From Paenibacillus caseinilyticus (lineage in GTDB: Bacteria; Bacillota; Bacilli; Paenibacillales; NBRC-103111): a stretch of 64,000 bases of DNA. The position numbers and the translations under genes were made by a program. Shown piece by piece: positions 44,252-52,006 of this stretch (positions within the stretch are counted from its first letter, which is position 1; each line of letters opens with the position of its first letter). The stretch covers positions 1 through 64,000 of the forward strand of contig NZ_JAQAGY010000030.1 of assembly GCF_027533645.1 (NCBI RefSeq), in the 5' to 3' direction. Below the pieces are notes generated by a model. That model had not been told where the DNA came from. It saw only the letters and a list, made by a program, of their open reading frames with translations, and searched no databases.

Positions 44252-44497
44252 TCAATCCCGTCCGGCGTTCCTGCGGCCTCGGCGCCTTCTCCGCTTGCCC
44301 GGCGTCCGCTTCGCTTCATGCAGCCCTACCGGCTTGCCGGCGGCGGCTTTGGCTTCCGCCACCAGCTTCGCCAGCTGCCGTACGGCCGGGGACATGTGCT
44401 CCGCCGACTGGCAGATCGTGTTCACCTTCTCGATCGCCACCATCAGCTCATCGAGGCTCTCGTTGACACTGCGCATGAATAGAGGTAATTTGCTCAC
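44252..44497 (-). CDS. Small basic-tailed hypothetical protein
   Basis: 81 residues. GTG 44497 has AGGGGAG 9 nt upstream. Residues 1-55 look like an amphipathic helical pair (LDELMVAIEKVNTI; VRQLAKLVAEAKAAAG). The last 25 residues are dense in Arg and Lys (KRTPGKRRRRRGRRNAGRD), suggesting nucleic-acid or polyanion binding. Not recognised. It stands alone, so the call rests on the start signal and the amino-acid pattern. Confidence 0.5.
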   Translation of the reverse strand: MSKLPLFMRSVNESLDELMVAIEKVNTICQSAEHMSPAVRQLAKLVAEAKAAAGKPVGLHEAKRTPGKRRRRRGRRNAGRD

Positions 44498-44835
44498 AGG
44501 CTTTCTCTCCCCTCGCCTAGGTTCTTCTCCTCTATCCTATGCAGGTTAGCGCCCGGATGGTGTAGGCAGGCGCCCTTCCCTTGCCCTGCCCCCTTCTAGT
44601 TTCTCGGTCTATGTAATGGAGCAGCGCTCTCTACCCTTCGAAAAGGGCTCCCTGCCGGCAGCTGCGGGCGGTGCTGCGGCCCGGCTTCGGCTCCGCACGG
44701 CAAAAGGCCTGCGAACAGCCGGGCGGTGAATTCAGGGCAGCATGATCTGCGGCCCTTCGGCAGGGAGCCTGGTGCAGGACTTCGGGAGCTGCTCGGCTGT
44801 ATCGGCCGGAGGCAGCGGCCTGCACCTTCGGGGGA
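44498..44835. other. Gene-free stretch
   Basis: About 340 nt. Nothing convincing: an imperfect pairing of GTGCAGG near 44820 with CCTGCAC near 44772 on the minus strand could be a weak terminator of the neighbouring small gene, but it lacks a T run. Confidence 0.35.
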
Positions 44836-45159
44836 TCAACAGGACTTGTGGCATTTGCCGCTGCGCAGGATGATGACGAGCAGAATATACAGCACCAGGA
44901 TATAGCCTGCGGAGCTCCACACGCCTTGAACAGGATAATGAGGCTTCGGCGGGGCATAAATATTGATTTCTTCGAACTTCGCATTCACGTTGACCGGCGC
45001 GTAGTGGACCGGCTTCGGCATGGAGATCGGTGCCGTAGCCGTCGGCATCATATTCGGCATCGGAGCGGGCATCTTCATGCTCGGCATCGGGGCTGGCATT
45101 GGGGCGGGCATCGGGGTCGGCATCGGAGCCGGCATGGCGATCGGTTGATATTTTTCCAT
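44836..45159 (-). CDS. Pro/Met-repeat protein with YjcZ-like membrane tail
   Basis: 107 residues from ATG 45159 (GGAGGTG 6-7 nt upstream). Residues about 8-45 are Pro-Met-Ala repeats (PMPAPMPAPMP) with MPSMKMPAPMP and MPNMMP variants. The C-terminus holds one helix, SSAGYILVLYILLVIILRSG, resembling the tiny membrane proteins of the YjcZ sporulation family, followed by a Cys-His-Cys end (CHKSC). No name can be given for the whole. A spore or envelope role is a guess from the tail. Confidence 0.62.
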   Translation of the reverse strand: MEKYQPIAMPAPMPTPMPAPMPAPMPSMKMPAPMPNMMPTATAPISMPKPVHYAPVNVNAKFEEINIYAPPKPHYPVQGVWSSAGYILVLYILLVIILRSGKCHKSC

Positions 45160-45369
45160 AGGACACCTCCGGGAATAAGGCGCGGGCCTGCATGGGCGGG
45201 TCATTCCCGCTGCAGCCGTACCGTGCTGCGCTTGATATCGAGGAGGCACTCCCCCTCTAGCACACCATCAGTCTATGGGAGTTCACCCACCCGGAACACG
45301 GTATTCACCCATCCTGCCGCAAAATAGACAGATGCCCTCCCGCCGGTGTGCCCCCGGAAAATGAATGGG

Positions 45370-45400
45370 CAAAGAGCCGTCCCTGCCGGGACGGCTCTTC
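45370..45400 (-). terminator. Terminator of the MBL hydrolase operon
   Basis: Perfect 12-bp stem AAGAGCCGTCCC (45372-45383) with GGGACGGCTCTT (45388-45399). It lies 14 nt past the MBL hydrolase stop codon and is followed on the minus strand by only a short T run. Confidence 0.75.
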
Positions 45401-45413
45401 CTGCGGTATGCGG

Positions 45414-46052
45414 TTATACGTAAGGATTGTGCTCTTTCTCGTAACCGATCGTCGTCTTGGGGCCATGCCCCGGGTACACGACGGTCTCATCCGGCAGCTT
45501 GAACAGCTTGCTGTGGATCGAGTGAAGGAGCTCGTTCTCGCTGCCGCCGGTCAGGTCGGTCCGGCCGACCGACAGCTTGAAGAGCACGTCCCCTCCGAAC
45601 AGCCGGTTCCCGTGAAGGAATGAGACGCTGCCGGGCGAGTGTCCGGGCGTATGCAACACCTGGAAGGGGAGACCGAGCAGTTCGAGCTTCATGCCTTCCG
45701 CCAGGGCGTACTCGGCGGGCTCTGTCGTGATCGGCCCGCCGAGCTCCGGCCAGTTCACGGAACCGTTGCGCTTCGGATTCGTCAGCCATTCCGCCTCGGC
45801 ATCATGCAGGTAGACAGGACAGCCCTTCAGCTTGCGCAGTTCATCCACTCCGCCGATATGGTCGAAGTGCGCGTGGGTGAGCAGGATCGCTTCAATCTCC
45901 AGATTCGCCGTACGCTTCAGCAGCGGCTGAGGATTCATGCCGGGATCGATCACGATCCCTTTATTCTCGCCGGGCACCGTAAGCAGGTAGGCGTTCGTCT
46001 GCAGGGGTCCGAGCGAGAACGATTCGATGTGTAGTTCCTTCGTCTGCATCAT
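45414..46052 (-). CDS. MBL-fold metallo-hydrolase (glyoxalase II-like)
   Basis: 212 residues. The zinc motif HAHFDHIGG (residues 60-68) is intact, followed by HTPGHSPGS, GGDVLF and YPGHGPKT, which supply the remaining His and Asp ligands. The small size and lack of an extra domain fit YcbL/YqgX-type hydrolases acting on thioesters or related esters. The start is 3 nt after the thioredoxin-like stop codon, so the two genes form an operon. Confidence 0.9.
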   Translation of the reverse strand: MMQTKELHIESFSLGPLQTNAYLLTVPGENKGIVIDPGMNPQPLLKRTANLEIEAILLTHAHFDHIGGVDELRKLKGCPVYLHDAEAEWLTNPKRNGSVNWPELGGPITTEPAEYALAEGMKLELLGLPFQVLHTPGHSPGSVSFLHGNRLFGGDVLFKLSVGRTDLTGGSENELLHSIHSKLFKLPDETVVYPGHGPKTTIGYEKEHNPYV

Positions 46053-46055
46053 GGA

Positions 46056-46622
46056 TTAGAACGAGGAGAGCAGATCGCGCAGCTCACGGACGATCACGGT
46101 CTGGTAGCCGGCGCCCTCTCCATACTGGCGGCCCATCTCTTCGCGTGCGACCTTGATCTTGTCTTGGTAATCCGCCGCCTCGCGGTCCGGGTTCTCCGCC
46201 TTGAACTTCGTCATGACGGCCTGCACGTGAGCCGGGCGCGGGCCCCAGTGCCCGAGCACATGACCGCTGAAGTCCGTGAAGATCACGATCGGAATCGCTT
46301 CCCCGCCTCCGGTCAAGAACTGGGCCATCACGTCCGGATGCTCTTCCTTGATGAGCACTTCCGTCGGAATGCCCGAGATCTCGAGCGCGCGGAACACGGC
46401 CGGCACGTTGCGGACCACATCCCCGCACCAGTCGGCGCACAGGATCAGGCAGCGAAGGTCATCGCGGTTGTTCAGGGACTCGAAGAATTCTTTATCCTCT
46501 TCGGTTGCCCAGGAGAAGACATCATACCATTCTTTGAATTTCTCTTCGTTCTTCGTCATGCCGTCCATGAACTGCTGCGGGGACAAGCCTTGGCGCAGTT
46601 TGCTGCTCAGGTTCGTGCTCAT
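46056..46622 (-). CDS. Thioredoxin-like protein with CxxxC motif
   Basis: 188 residues from ATG 46622, nine nt after AAGGAGG; an ATG nine nt further upstream directly abuts that site and cannot use it. The thioredoxin-fold motif is LCADWCGD, giving Cys62-xxx-Cys66 rather than CxxC. The cis-Pro strand AIPIVIFTDFSG and the LGHWGPRP segment match a Bacillota family annotated as thioredoxin-like. A redox or metal role is inferred. A TGGTACAAT extended -10 (46662-46670) precedes it. Operonic with the MBL hydrolase. Confidence 0.82.
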   Translation of the reverse strand: MSTNLSSKLRQGLSPQQFMDGMTKNEEKFKEWYDVFSWATEEDKEFFESLNNRDDLRCLILCADWCGDVVRNVPAVFRALEISGIPTEVLIKEEHPDVMAQFLTGGGEAIPIVIFTDFSGHVLGHWGPRPAHVQAVMTKFKAENPDREAADYQDKIKVAREEMGRQYGEGAGYQTVIVRELRDLLSSF

Positions 46623-46954
46623 CTTCTTCATCCTCCTTAGGAACTCGGTATACTATGGTTTATTGTACCAAAATCTTTCTTAGCATGCTATCGCTCCAAG
46701 ATGCGGTTTGTTTCCGGGCAGCGGAAACTTGAAGCCTGAAGAAGAGAAAATCCGAAAATTATAGAAACAGGTCGTACTGGTGCATCCAAGGGACTTACCG
46801 TACATTGAGACCGCGGCGTCCACTATGCCAGCAAAGCCTACCCAATAGCTTCCTCTGCAGCTCAAGGCGTTCACAAGAGCAAAACACTTCACTCGAATGG
46901 GCCATTGTGCATACATTGAGCTTAGGAAAACTATCTCAACAAGGAGGGCTCATT
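46623..46954. other. Divergent intergenic region
   Basis: About 330 nt separating the thioredoxin-like gene (minus) from the ferritin-like gene (plus). It holds the extended -10 TGGTACAAT for the minus gene at 46662-46670 and the AAGGAGGG ribosome-binding site of the plus gene at 46941-46948. No plus-strand promoter could be fixed. Confidence 0.5.
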
Positions 46955-47443
46955 ATGTTTATGGTATATCCCTATTGGAATAGAGCGGTATTTCTTCCTA
47001 TATGGTCAACTTCTACTCAACAAGCACTGGAACTAATCAGGCAATCCGTTCAAGGGGAGCGGAATGACGAGCTGTTCTATGATCAACTTATTAAAATGGC
47101 GCCCGATCGTGAGCAGGCCGAAGTAATTCGTTCTATTCGGAATAACGAGCGAGGACATAATCAGATGTTCCGACAGATCTACCAGAACTTAACTGGCCAT
47201 GTAGTAACCGGGATCAGCAATGAAATCCCCGAGCATGTAAATTCTTATACCGATGGCTTGCAAAAGGCATTTGAGGGGGAATTGTCAGCTGTTGAGAAAT
47301 ACAGGATGATTTGGTTTGGACTCCCCAATGGAATATATAAAGACACTGTGCTTGGGATAATTCTTGATGAGCAAAAGCATGCGCAAAAATATAATAACTT
47401 GTTGATTAGGAACTTAGGCAACCATCGGGGTTTACAGGAGTAA
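46955..47443 (+). CDS. Ferritin-like domain protein
   Basis: 162 residues. Two ExxH di-iron motifs are visible, ERGH (in IRSIRNNERGHNQMF) and EQKH (in LDEQKHAQKYNNL), plus an EGELSAVEKY helix. These are the four-helix ferritin/rubrerythrin-like ligands. ATG 46955 follows AAGGAGGG. The N-terminal about 20 residues (MFMVYPYWNRAVFLPIW) are hydrophobic and aromatic. Base composition is clearly more A/T-rich than the neighbouring genes, a sign of different origin. Role in oxidative stress or metal handling, perhaps in spores, is a guess. Confidence 0.75.
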   Translation: MFMVYPYWNRAVFLPIWSTSTQQALELIRQSVQGERNDELFYDQLIKMAPDREQAEVIRSIRNNERGHNQMFRQIYQNLTGHVVTGISNEIPEHVNSYTDGLQKAFEGELSAVEKYRMIWFGLPNGIYKDTVLGIILDEQKHAQKYNNLLIRNLGNHRGLQE

Positions 47444-47762
47444 CCCTTGGCGACTTTGGGTTTTGCCATGTACAGGTGACTCATCCGGCGAATTGGCCTC
47501 GTGCATTTGCCTCCAGCTTCCTTCAATTTCCACCTCGCGGCGGACATCTTTGCTCTTGGCTAACGGCAGGCGTTCGCCAGCCCCCGATCGGGACTTTCAG
47601 CCTAGACGCCCATGCACGCCGTACAGCAAAAAAGGCACCGGCTCCAACAGGAACCGCCGCCTTCCGGATTGCGGGATCATCAGCCCTCCGGCATCCTGCC
47701 GGGGACCGGCAGCCTCGTCCGGATACCACATCCGGGCCGGCTGCTTCTATGTAGGATTAACC
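47444..47762. other. Gene-free stretch between convergent genes
   Basis: About 320 nt between the ferritin-like and DedA genes. No start codon with a ribosome-binding site, clear terminator or repeat was found. G/C-rich in the second half. Confidence 0.4.
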
Positions 47763-48389
47763 TCAGATTCGAAGGTCCTTCTTGCGCGTGCTTTTGCGCT
47801 TGAGGAGCTTCCAGAGCACGTACAGCACGGTGATGACGACGACGCCAACTAAGATCGGCTTCGTGAACGGACCGGCCACCTCTTCGATCTTCTCCCAATT
47901 GTCGCCGAGCGAACGGCCCAGCACTACGAAGAGAACCGCCCAAGGGATCGTGCCCAGCATCGTGTAGAACAAAAACTTCCACAAGGGCATGCGCGCCATA
48001 CCGGCCGGAATCGAAATCGCCTGCCGCAGCACCGGCACGAACCTAGCCAGGAATACCATGCCGGGGCCGTACTTGTTGAACCAGCCCTCCGCGATATCCA
48101 GGTGCTTCGGCTTCAGATGCAGGTATTTGCCGAACTTCTCGACCACCGGACGGCCTCCATACCGGCCAATCCAGTACAGGATGATCTGCTGGAACAGACA
48201 GCCAATCGTGCCGAACACGATCGCCCCGATCAAGGACACTTCTCCCCGGTATACGAGATATCCCCCGAAAGCCAGTACGATTTCGCTCGGGATGACCTCC
48301 AGCATCAGACCGATCAGGATGCCCCAGACGCCAAGCTGCTCGATAAAATGAAGCGCCGATTGAACCAATTCATGCAGCAACTCACCCAT
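47763..48389 (-). CDS. DedA family membrane protein
   Basis: 208 residues with about five membrane segments. The family motif FLARFVPVLRQAISIPAG is complete with its Arg and Pro residues, and EVIPSEIVLAFGGYLVYRGE is typical. DedA proteins are lipid flippase or scramblase-like and are needed for envelope integrity. A 24-bp inverted repeat separates it from the upstream LysR gene. Basic C-terminus (KLLKRKSTRKKDL). Confidence 0.92.
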   Translation of the reverse strand: MGELLHELVQSALHFIEQLGVWGILIGLMLEVIPSEIVLAFGGYLVYRGEVSLIGAIVFGTIGCLFQQIILYWIGRYGGRPVVEKFGKYLHLKPKHLDIAEGWFNKYGPGMVFLARFVPVLRQAISIPAGMARMPLWKFLFYTMLGTIPWAVLFVVLGRSLGDNWEKIEEVAGPFTKPILVGVVVITVLYVLWKLLKRKSTRKKDLRI

Positions 48390-48468
48390 GATTTCCCAGC
48401 CTCTTCCTCTCCACTCGAATATTCGAAGTCTTGTCTCTATGTCTAACTTATTCTAACATATCCGCCCT

Positions 48469-48528
48469 CATACCGCACCTGAAGAACCCCCGTGCCGCAA
48501 GGGCCGGGGGTTCTTCAGGTGCGGTATG
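48469..48528. repeat. Perfect 24-bp inverted repeat
   Basis: Arms of 24 bp at 48469-48492 and 48505-48528 (sequence beginning CATACCGCACCTGAAGAACC) are exact complements around a 12-nt loop. It lies 3 nt past the LysR stop codon. A T run is missing on both sides, so it may act as an RNA stem or processing site rather than a simple terminator. Confidence 0.75.
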
Positions 48529-48531
48529 CAC

Positions 48532-49425
48532 TCAGCTCGGCGGGAAGCATTCGAGCAGGAACGAGCGGAGCCTCTCTCCTGCCCGGGTCAGCTCCCGCTG
48601 GCGGGAGGAGATCAGCCCATGGGTCAAAGTCCGGGTACCGAGACCCGCCGCCACAGCCAGCTCCCCCCGCTCCAGCTCGGCCTCGATGGTGCTGCGAGGC
48701 ATATAAGCCGTCCCCCACCCGCTGCGCAGCGCCTCCCGAATCATCTCGAGGGAACCGAACTCCGCCCGGGCCCTCACGGACGTGCCATGCCCAGCCAGCA
48801 GGGCGTCGGCCTCTGCCGTATAGAGGCAGCGCGGTCCGAAGCCGACCACCCGGCAGCCGGCCAAGCCCTCGTAGCCGCGGTCGTCCAGTAGAGCAGCGAG
48901 GGGAGGCGAGGCGGCCCAGACCAGTTCGTCACGGCGAAGCGGATCGAAGCGCAGGTCGGCCCGCCCGGGATCGCGGGGCACAATGCCGAGCTCCGCTTCG
49001 CGCGAACGGACCGCTTCGACCGTCTCCTCTTGGAATCCGGTCTCCACCCGCAGATCTATGCCGGGGCAGCGTTCCATGAACCTGCGCAGGGGAATCCAGA
49101 GGTAGCCGGCAGCAAACGATTCCAGCACCCGCAGGCATACAGTGCCCTTCGGCTCCCCCTCCTCCTGCAGTTCGGCCGCCAGCTCTTCGCCGAGCTCCAG
49201 GAATCGCCGGGCATAGAGCGCCAGCTTCCGGCCGCTCTCCGTAGGTTCCACACCCCGGGGAAGCCGGTCGAACAGCCTCCGGCCAGCCGATTCTTCCAGC
49301 TGGCGCACTTGCGTCGTGACAGTGGACTGCACGTAACCCAGCCGCTCTGCCGCACGGCTGAAGTTCCCTTCTTCCACCACCGCCAAGAAAGTACGGAGAG
49401 CCCTCCCCTCAAGCCGTTCCCACAT
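48532..49425 (-). CDS. LysR-type transcriptional regulator
   Basis: 297 residues. Winged helix-turn-helix (EEGNFSRAAERLGYVQSTVT region) at residues 1-60 and the two-lobed effector domain (VCLRVLESFAAGYLWIPL; VVGFGPRCLYTAEADALL). Divergent from the HPP membrane-protein gene with about 150 nt between the starts, the usual layout of a LysR regulator and its target. Effector unknown. Confidence 0.92.
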   Translation of the reverse strand: MWERLEGRALRTFLAVVEEGNFSRAAERLGYVQSTVTTQVRQLEESAGRRLFDRLPRGVEPTESGRKLALYARRFLELGEELAAELQEEGEPKGTVCLRVLESFAAGYLWIPLRRFMERCPGIDLRVETGFQEETVEAVRSREAELGIVPRDPGRADLRFDPLRRDELVWAASPPLAALLDDRGYEGLAGCRVVGFGPRCLYTAEADALLAGHGTSVRARAEFGSLEMIREALRSGWGTAYMPRSTIEAELERGELAVAAGLGTRTLTHGLISSRQRELTRAGERLRSFLLECFPPS

Positions 49426-49577
49426 GGCTGTCTCCTCGCTTATCCATCGAAATTTGGAATACCAGACATCAATACCATTCGTTATTCAAATCGATAAGTT
49501 CATGGTAGCATACAATCACCGGCAGGGCTACCCAGTCCCGTGCCCCCATCACAGCTCTCTGAAAGGAAATCCGTGCC

Positions 49578-50183
49578 ATGACATTCCACTCCGCCTCTTC
49601 ATCTGCTGCCGCCTCTCCGCCTGCCTCTTCACCCCCCTCGTCTCCCGCTGCCGCCAGCCTGCAGACTTCACCGGCTGCGTCAGCTGCTCCCAGCCCGGCT
49701 CCGGCTCCGGTTCCGCCCTCCTCCCGGCCTGCCGTCCTGAGACTCGCATGGCAGGCGGGAGGCGCCTTCCTCGCCGTGCTCGCCTCCCTGCTGCTCGGCG
49801 GCTGGAGCGGTCTCCCGCTCCTCATGGCGCCATTCGGCGCTTCCTGCGTCCTCGCCTTCGCACTGCCGGAGAGCCCGCTCGCCCAGCCCCGCAGCATCGT
49901 GGGAGGCCATCTGCTCTCCACCGCTATCGGCCTCCTGCTGCTGCAGACGGCAGGGGCGCATCCCTGGACCGCAGCGCTCGGCGTAGCCTTGGCGATCTTC
50001 CTTATGGGGCTGACGCGAACCCTGCACCCCCCCGCTGGGGCCGATCCGCTTGTCGTGCTGCTCGGCGGCGCCTCGTGGAGCTTCCTCTGGACCCCCGCTC
50101 TGCTCGGCGCCGTCTGGATCACTGCCGCAGCCTGGGCGTTCCACCGCGCGTCGGGAAGGCGTTACCCGCAGCGCTGGTGGTAA
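49578..50183 (+). CDS. HPP family membrane protein
   Basis: 201 residues. An Ala/Ser/Pro-rich N-terminal tail of about 50 residues precedes four membrane segments with the family motif LHPPAGADPL and the GAPFGASCVLAFALPESPLAQPRS-like GASC region. HPP proteins are putative integral-membrane transporters; one plant/cyanobacterial relative transports nitrite. ATG 49578 has AAAGGAAA upstream. The gene is divergent from a LysR regulator likely to control it. Confidence 0.87.
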   Translation: MTFHSASSSAAASPPASSPPSSPAAASLQTSPAASAAPSPAPAPVPPSSRPAVLRLAWQAGGAFLAVLASLLLGGWSGLPLLMAPFGASCVLAFALPESPLAQPRSIVGGHLLSTAIGLLLLQTAGAHPWTAALGVALAIFLMGLTRTLHPPAGADPLVVLLGGASWSFLWTPALLGAVWITAAAWAFHRASGRRYPQRWW

Positions 50184-50264
50184 TCCCCGGGGGCTCCCGC
50201 CACTCTCCATGACGGCGGCTCCAGGACCGTGCGCCGGCCCCCCTCCCCTTTATCCTCACACGTG

Positions 50265-50293
50265 GAGTAAATTTTGGAGATCCCGGTAAAACT
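50265..50293 (+). promoter_or_regulatory. Candidate forespore sigma promoter of the ger operon
   Basis: GAGTA (50265-50269), a 15-nt spacer and GGTAAAACT (50285-50293), which fits the SigF -10 pattern GGnnAnAnT. It lies 55 nt upstream of the germination operon, known elsewhere to be forespore-expressed. The -35 is weak, so this is tentative. Confidence 0.3.
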
Positions 50294-50347
50294 ATGCTGA
50301 GCTGAACCCTGTTTTCCAAGCCGTGTTTATTCGAGGAGGTGGAGACT

Positions 50348-51913
50348 TTGACGCATGGGAAGACCGGGCAGCATAGTGCTCCATCCTCATCTTCGGCAGG
50401 GCGCAGCCCTCTGGCTCCGGAGCTCGAAGGGAGCCTCAAGCAAATCCGAAGCCAGTTCGCCGGAAGCCAGGACATCATCATCCGGGAGATCTTCCTCGGC
50501 AGCCTGCAGTCCGTCCGGACCGCCGTGCTCTATACGGACGGCCTGGCCGACAAACAGATCATTCACGAGTCGATTCTTCCTTCCCTGATGACCATCTCTG
50601 CCGCACATCCCGCCGATCCGCATCTCCCCGAGACGCCGGAGGCGCTGCTCGCCCGGATCCAGAGCACGGTTCTCCAGGTAGGCGAGCTTAAGGAAATCCG
50701 GGACCTTCTATCCGTGTACCGCGAGATGCTCTCCGGGAATACGGTAGTGCTCGTCGACGGACTCAGCACGGCATTGTCCGTGGGTACGCCCGGATGGAAA
50801 GACCGGGCGATCGCCGAGCCCGCCTCCCAGAATGTGATCCGGGGACCGCGCGAGAGCTTCACCGAAACGCTTCGGACGAATACGGCGCTCATCCGCCGAA
50901 GAATCCGGGACGAGCGCCTGCGGTGCGAGCAGCAGGCTATCGGCACCGTGACCCATACGGATATTGCGCTCATGTACATCGACGGTCTTGCGGACAAGGC
51001 CGTCGTCCAGGAGGTCCGGGCCCGGCTCGGGCGGATCCGCACGGACGCCATCCTGGAAGGCGGATATATCGAGGAGTTTATCCAGGACAAAACCTCGACC
51101 CCCTTCCCGACGCTGTTCAACTCCGAACGTCCGGACGTGATCTCAGCAGGCATACTTGAAGGCCGGGTGGCTATTATAGTGGACGGCACGCCGTTCGTTC
51201 TGCTCGTGCCCGCCTTGTTCGACCATTTCTTCCAATCGGCGGAGGATTATTACCAGCGGTACGATATCGCCATCTTCCTGCGCGTGCTGCGGTACCTGAG
51301 CTTTTTTATCGCGCTGCTCGGCCCATCCTTGTATATTTCGGTGACCACCTTCCATCAAGACCTGCTGCCCACCCAGCTCCTGATCTCCCTGGCTTCCCAA
51401 CGGGAGGGCCTCCCATTCCCCGCTTTCGTGGAGGCAATGATGATGGAGATTGCCTTCGAGATTCTCCGGGAAGCCGGCATACGGATGCCGAAGGCCATCG
51501 GACAGGCTGTATCGATCGTAGGGGCCCTCGTCATCGGGCAGGCCGCCGTAGAAGCTGGGATCGTCTCGGCGGCAATGGTCATCGTCGTCTCCCTGACCGC
51601 GATCTCCAACTTCGTCTTCCCATCGTTCAACATGGCGATCTCGGTCCGTCTCTTGCGCTTCGGCATGATGCTGCTCGCGGCGACCTTCGGCTTCTTCGGC
51701 GTCACGATCGGGCTGCTCGCGCTCGTCATCCATCTGTGTTCGCTGCGGTCGTTCGGTGTGCCCTACATGTCCCCGTTCGGCCCGTTCAACGCCCAGGATC
51801 AGGAGGACAGTATCCTGAGACTGCCGCACCGGATGCTGAATCATCGGCCCGGCATCGTAGGCGCGCAGGATACCGTCCGCGACCGTACGCCGGACATGGA
51901 GCCCGAGAACTAG
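50348..51913 (+). CDS. Spore germinant receptor A subunit (GerA family)
   Basis: 521 residues from TTG 50348, which has GAGGAGGT 7 nt upstream; GTG 50339 lies inside that site. The N-terminal soluble region (about 250 residues) includes TVVLVDGLSTALSVGTPGW and is followed by the SRGPRESF-like RGPRESFTETLRTNTALIRRR signature of GerA proteins. The C-terminal half is membrane-embedded (VTTFHQDLLPTQLLISLASQR; PKAIGQAVSIVGALVIG). Inner spore membrane. First gene of a five-gene receptor operon. Confidence 0.93.
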   Translation: MTHGKTGQHSAPSSSSAGRSPLAPELEGSLKQIRSQFAGSQDIIIREIFLGSLQSVRTAVLYTDGLADKQIIHESILPSLMTISAAHPADPHLPETPEALLARIQSTVLQVGELKEIRDLLSVYREMLSGNTVVLVDGLSTALSVGTPGWKDRAIAEPASQNVIRGPRESFTETLRTNTALIRRRIRDERLRCEQQAIGTVTHTDIALMYIDGLADKAVVQEVRARLGRIRTDAILEGGYIEEFIQDKTSTPFPTLFNSERPDVISAGILEGRVAIIVDGTPFVLLVPALFDHFFQSAEDYYQRYDIAIFLRVLRYLSFFIALLGPSLYISVTTFHQDLLPTQLLISLASQREGLPFPAFVEAMMMEIAFEILREAGIRMPKAIGQAVSIVGALVIGQAAVEAGIVSAAMVIVVSLTAISNFVFPSFNMAISVRLLRFGMMLLAATFGFFGVTIGLLALVIHLCSLRSFGVPYMSPFGPFNAQDQEDSILRLPHRMLNHRPGIVGAQDTVRDRTPDMEPEN

Positions 51914-52006
51914 CCGCCGCCGGTGCACGGCAGCCGATAAGGCGGCTTCCCGCTCGCGCTTCGCCGCATGCATAACCTAAGGCAACTTTCGATCGGAGGG
52001 GTGAAG

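Noticed and set aside
45040..45140. Short tandem-like DNA repeats that could be mistaken for a CRISPR or satellite array.
   Set aside because: They encode the PMPAP protein repeats in frame, and unit and spacer lengths do not fit CRISPR.
44732..45193. A 153-codon Asp/Ala-rich minus-strand frame over the Pro-Met repeat gene.
   Set aside because: Other reading of the same repeat DNA; the Pro-Met frame has the ribosome-binding site and a membrane helix.
47463..47852. Several overlapping plus-strand frames between the ferritin-like and DedA genes.
   Set aside because: Pro/Arg/Ser-rich frames without start signals; part is antisense to DedA.
48469..48528. The 24-bp inverted repeat taken as an ordinary Rho-independent terminator.
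   Set aside because: Stem strength fits, but neither side has the T run needed, so it is listed as a repeat instead.
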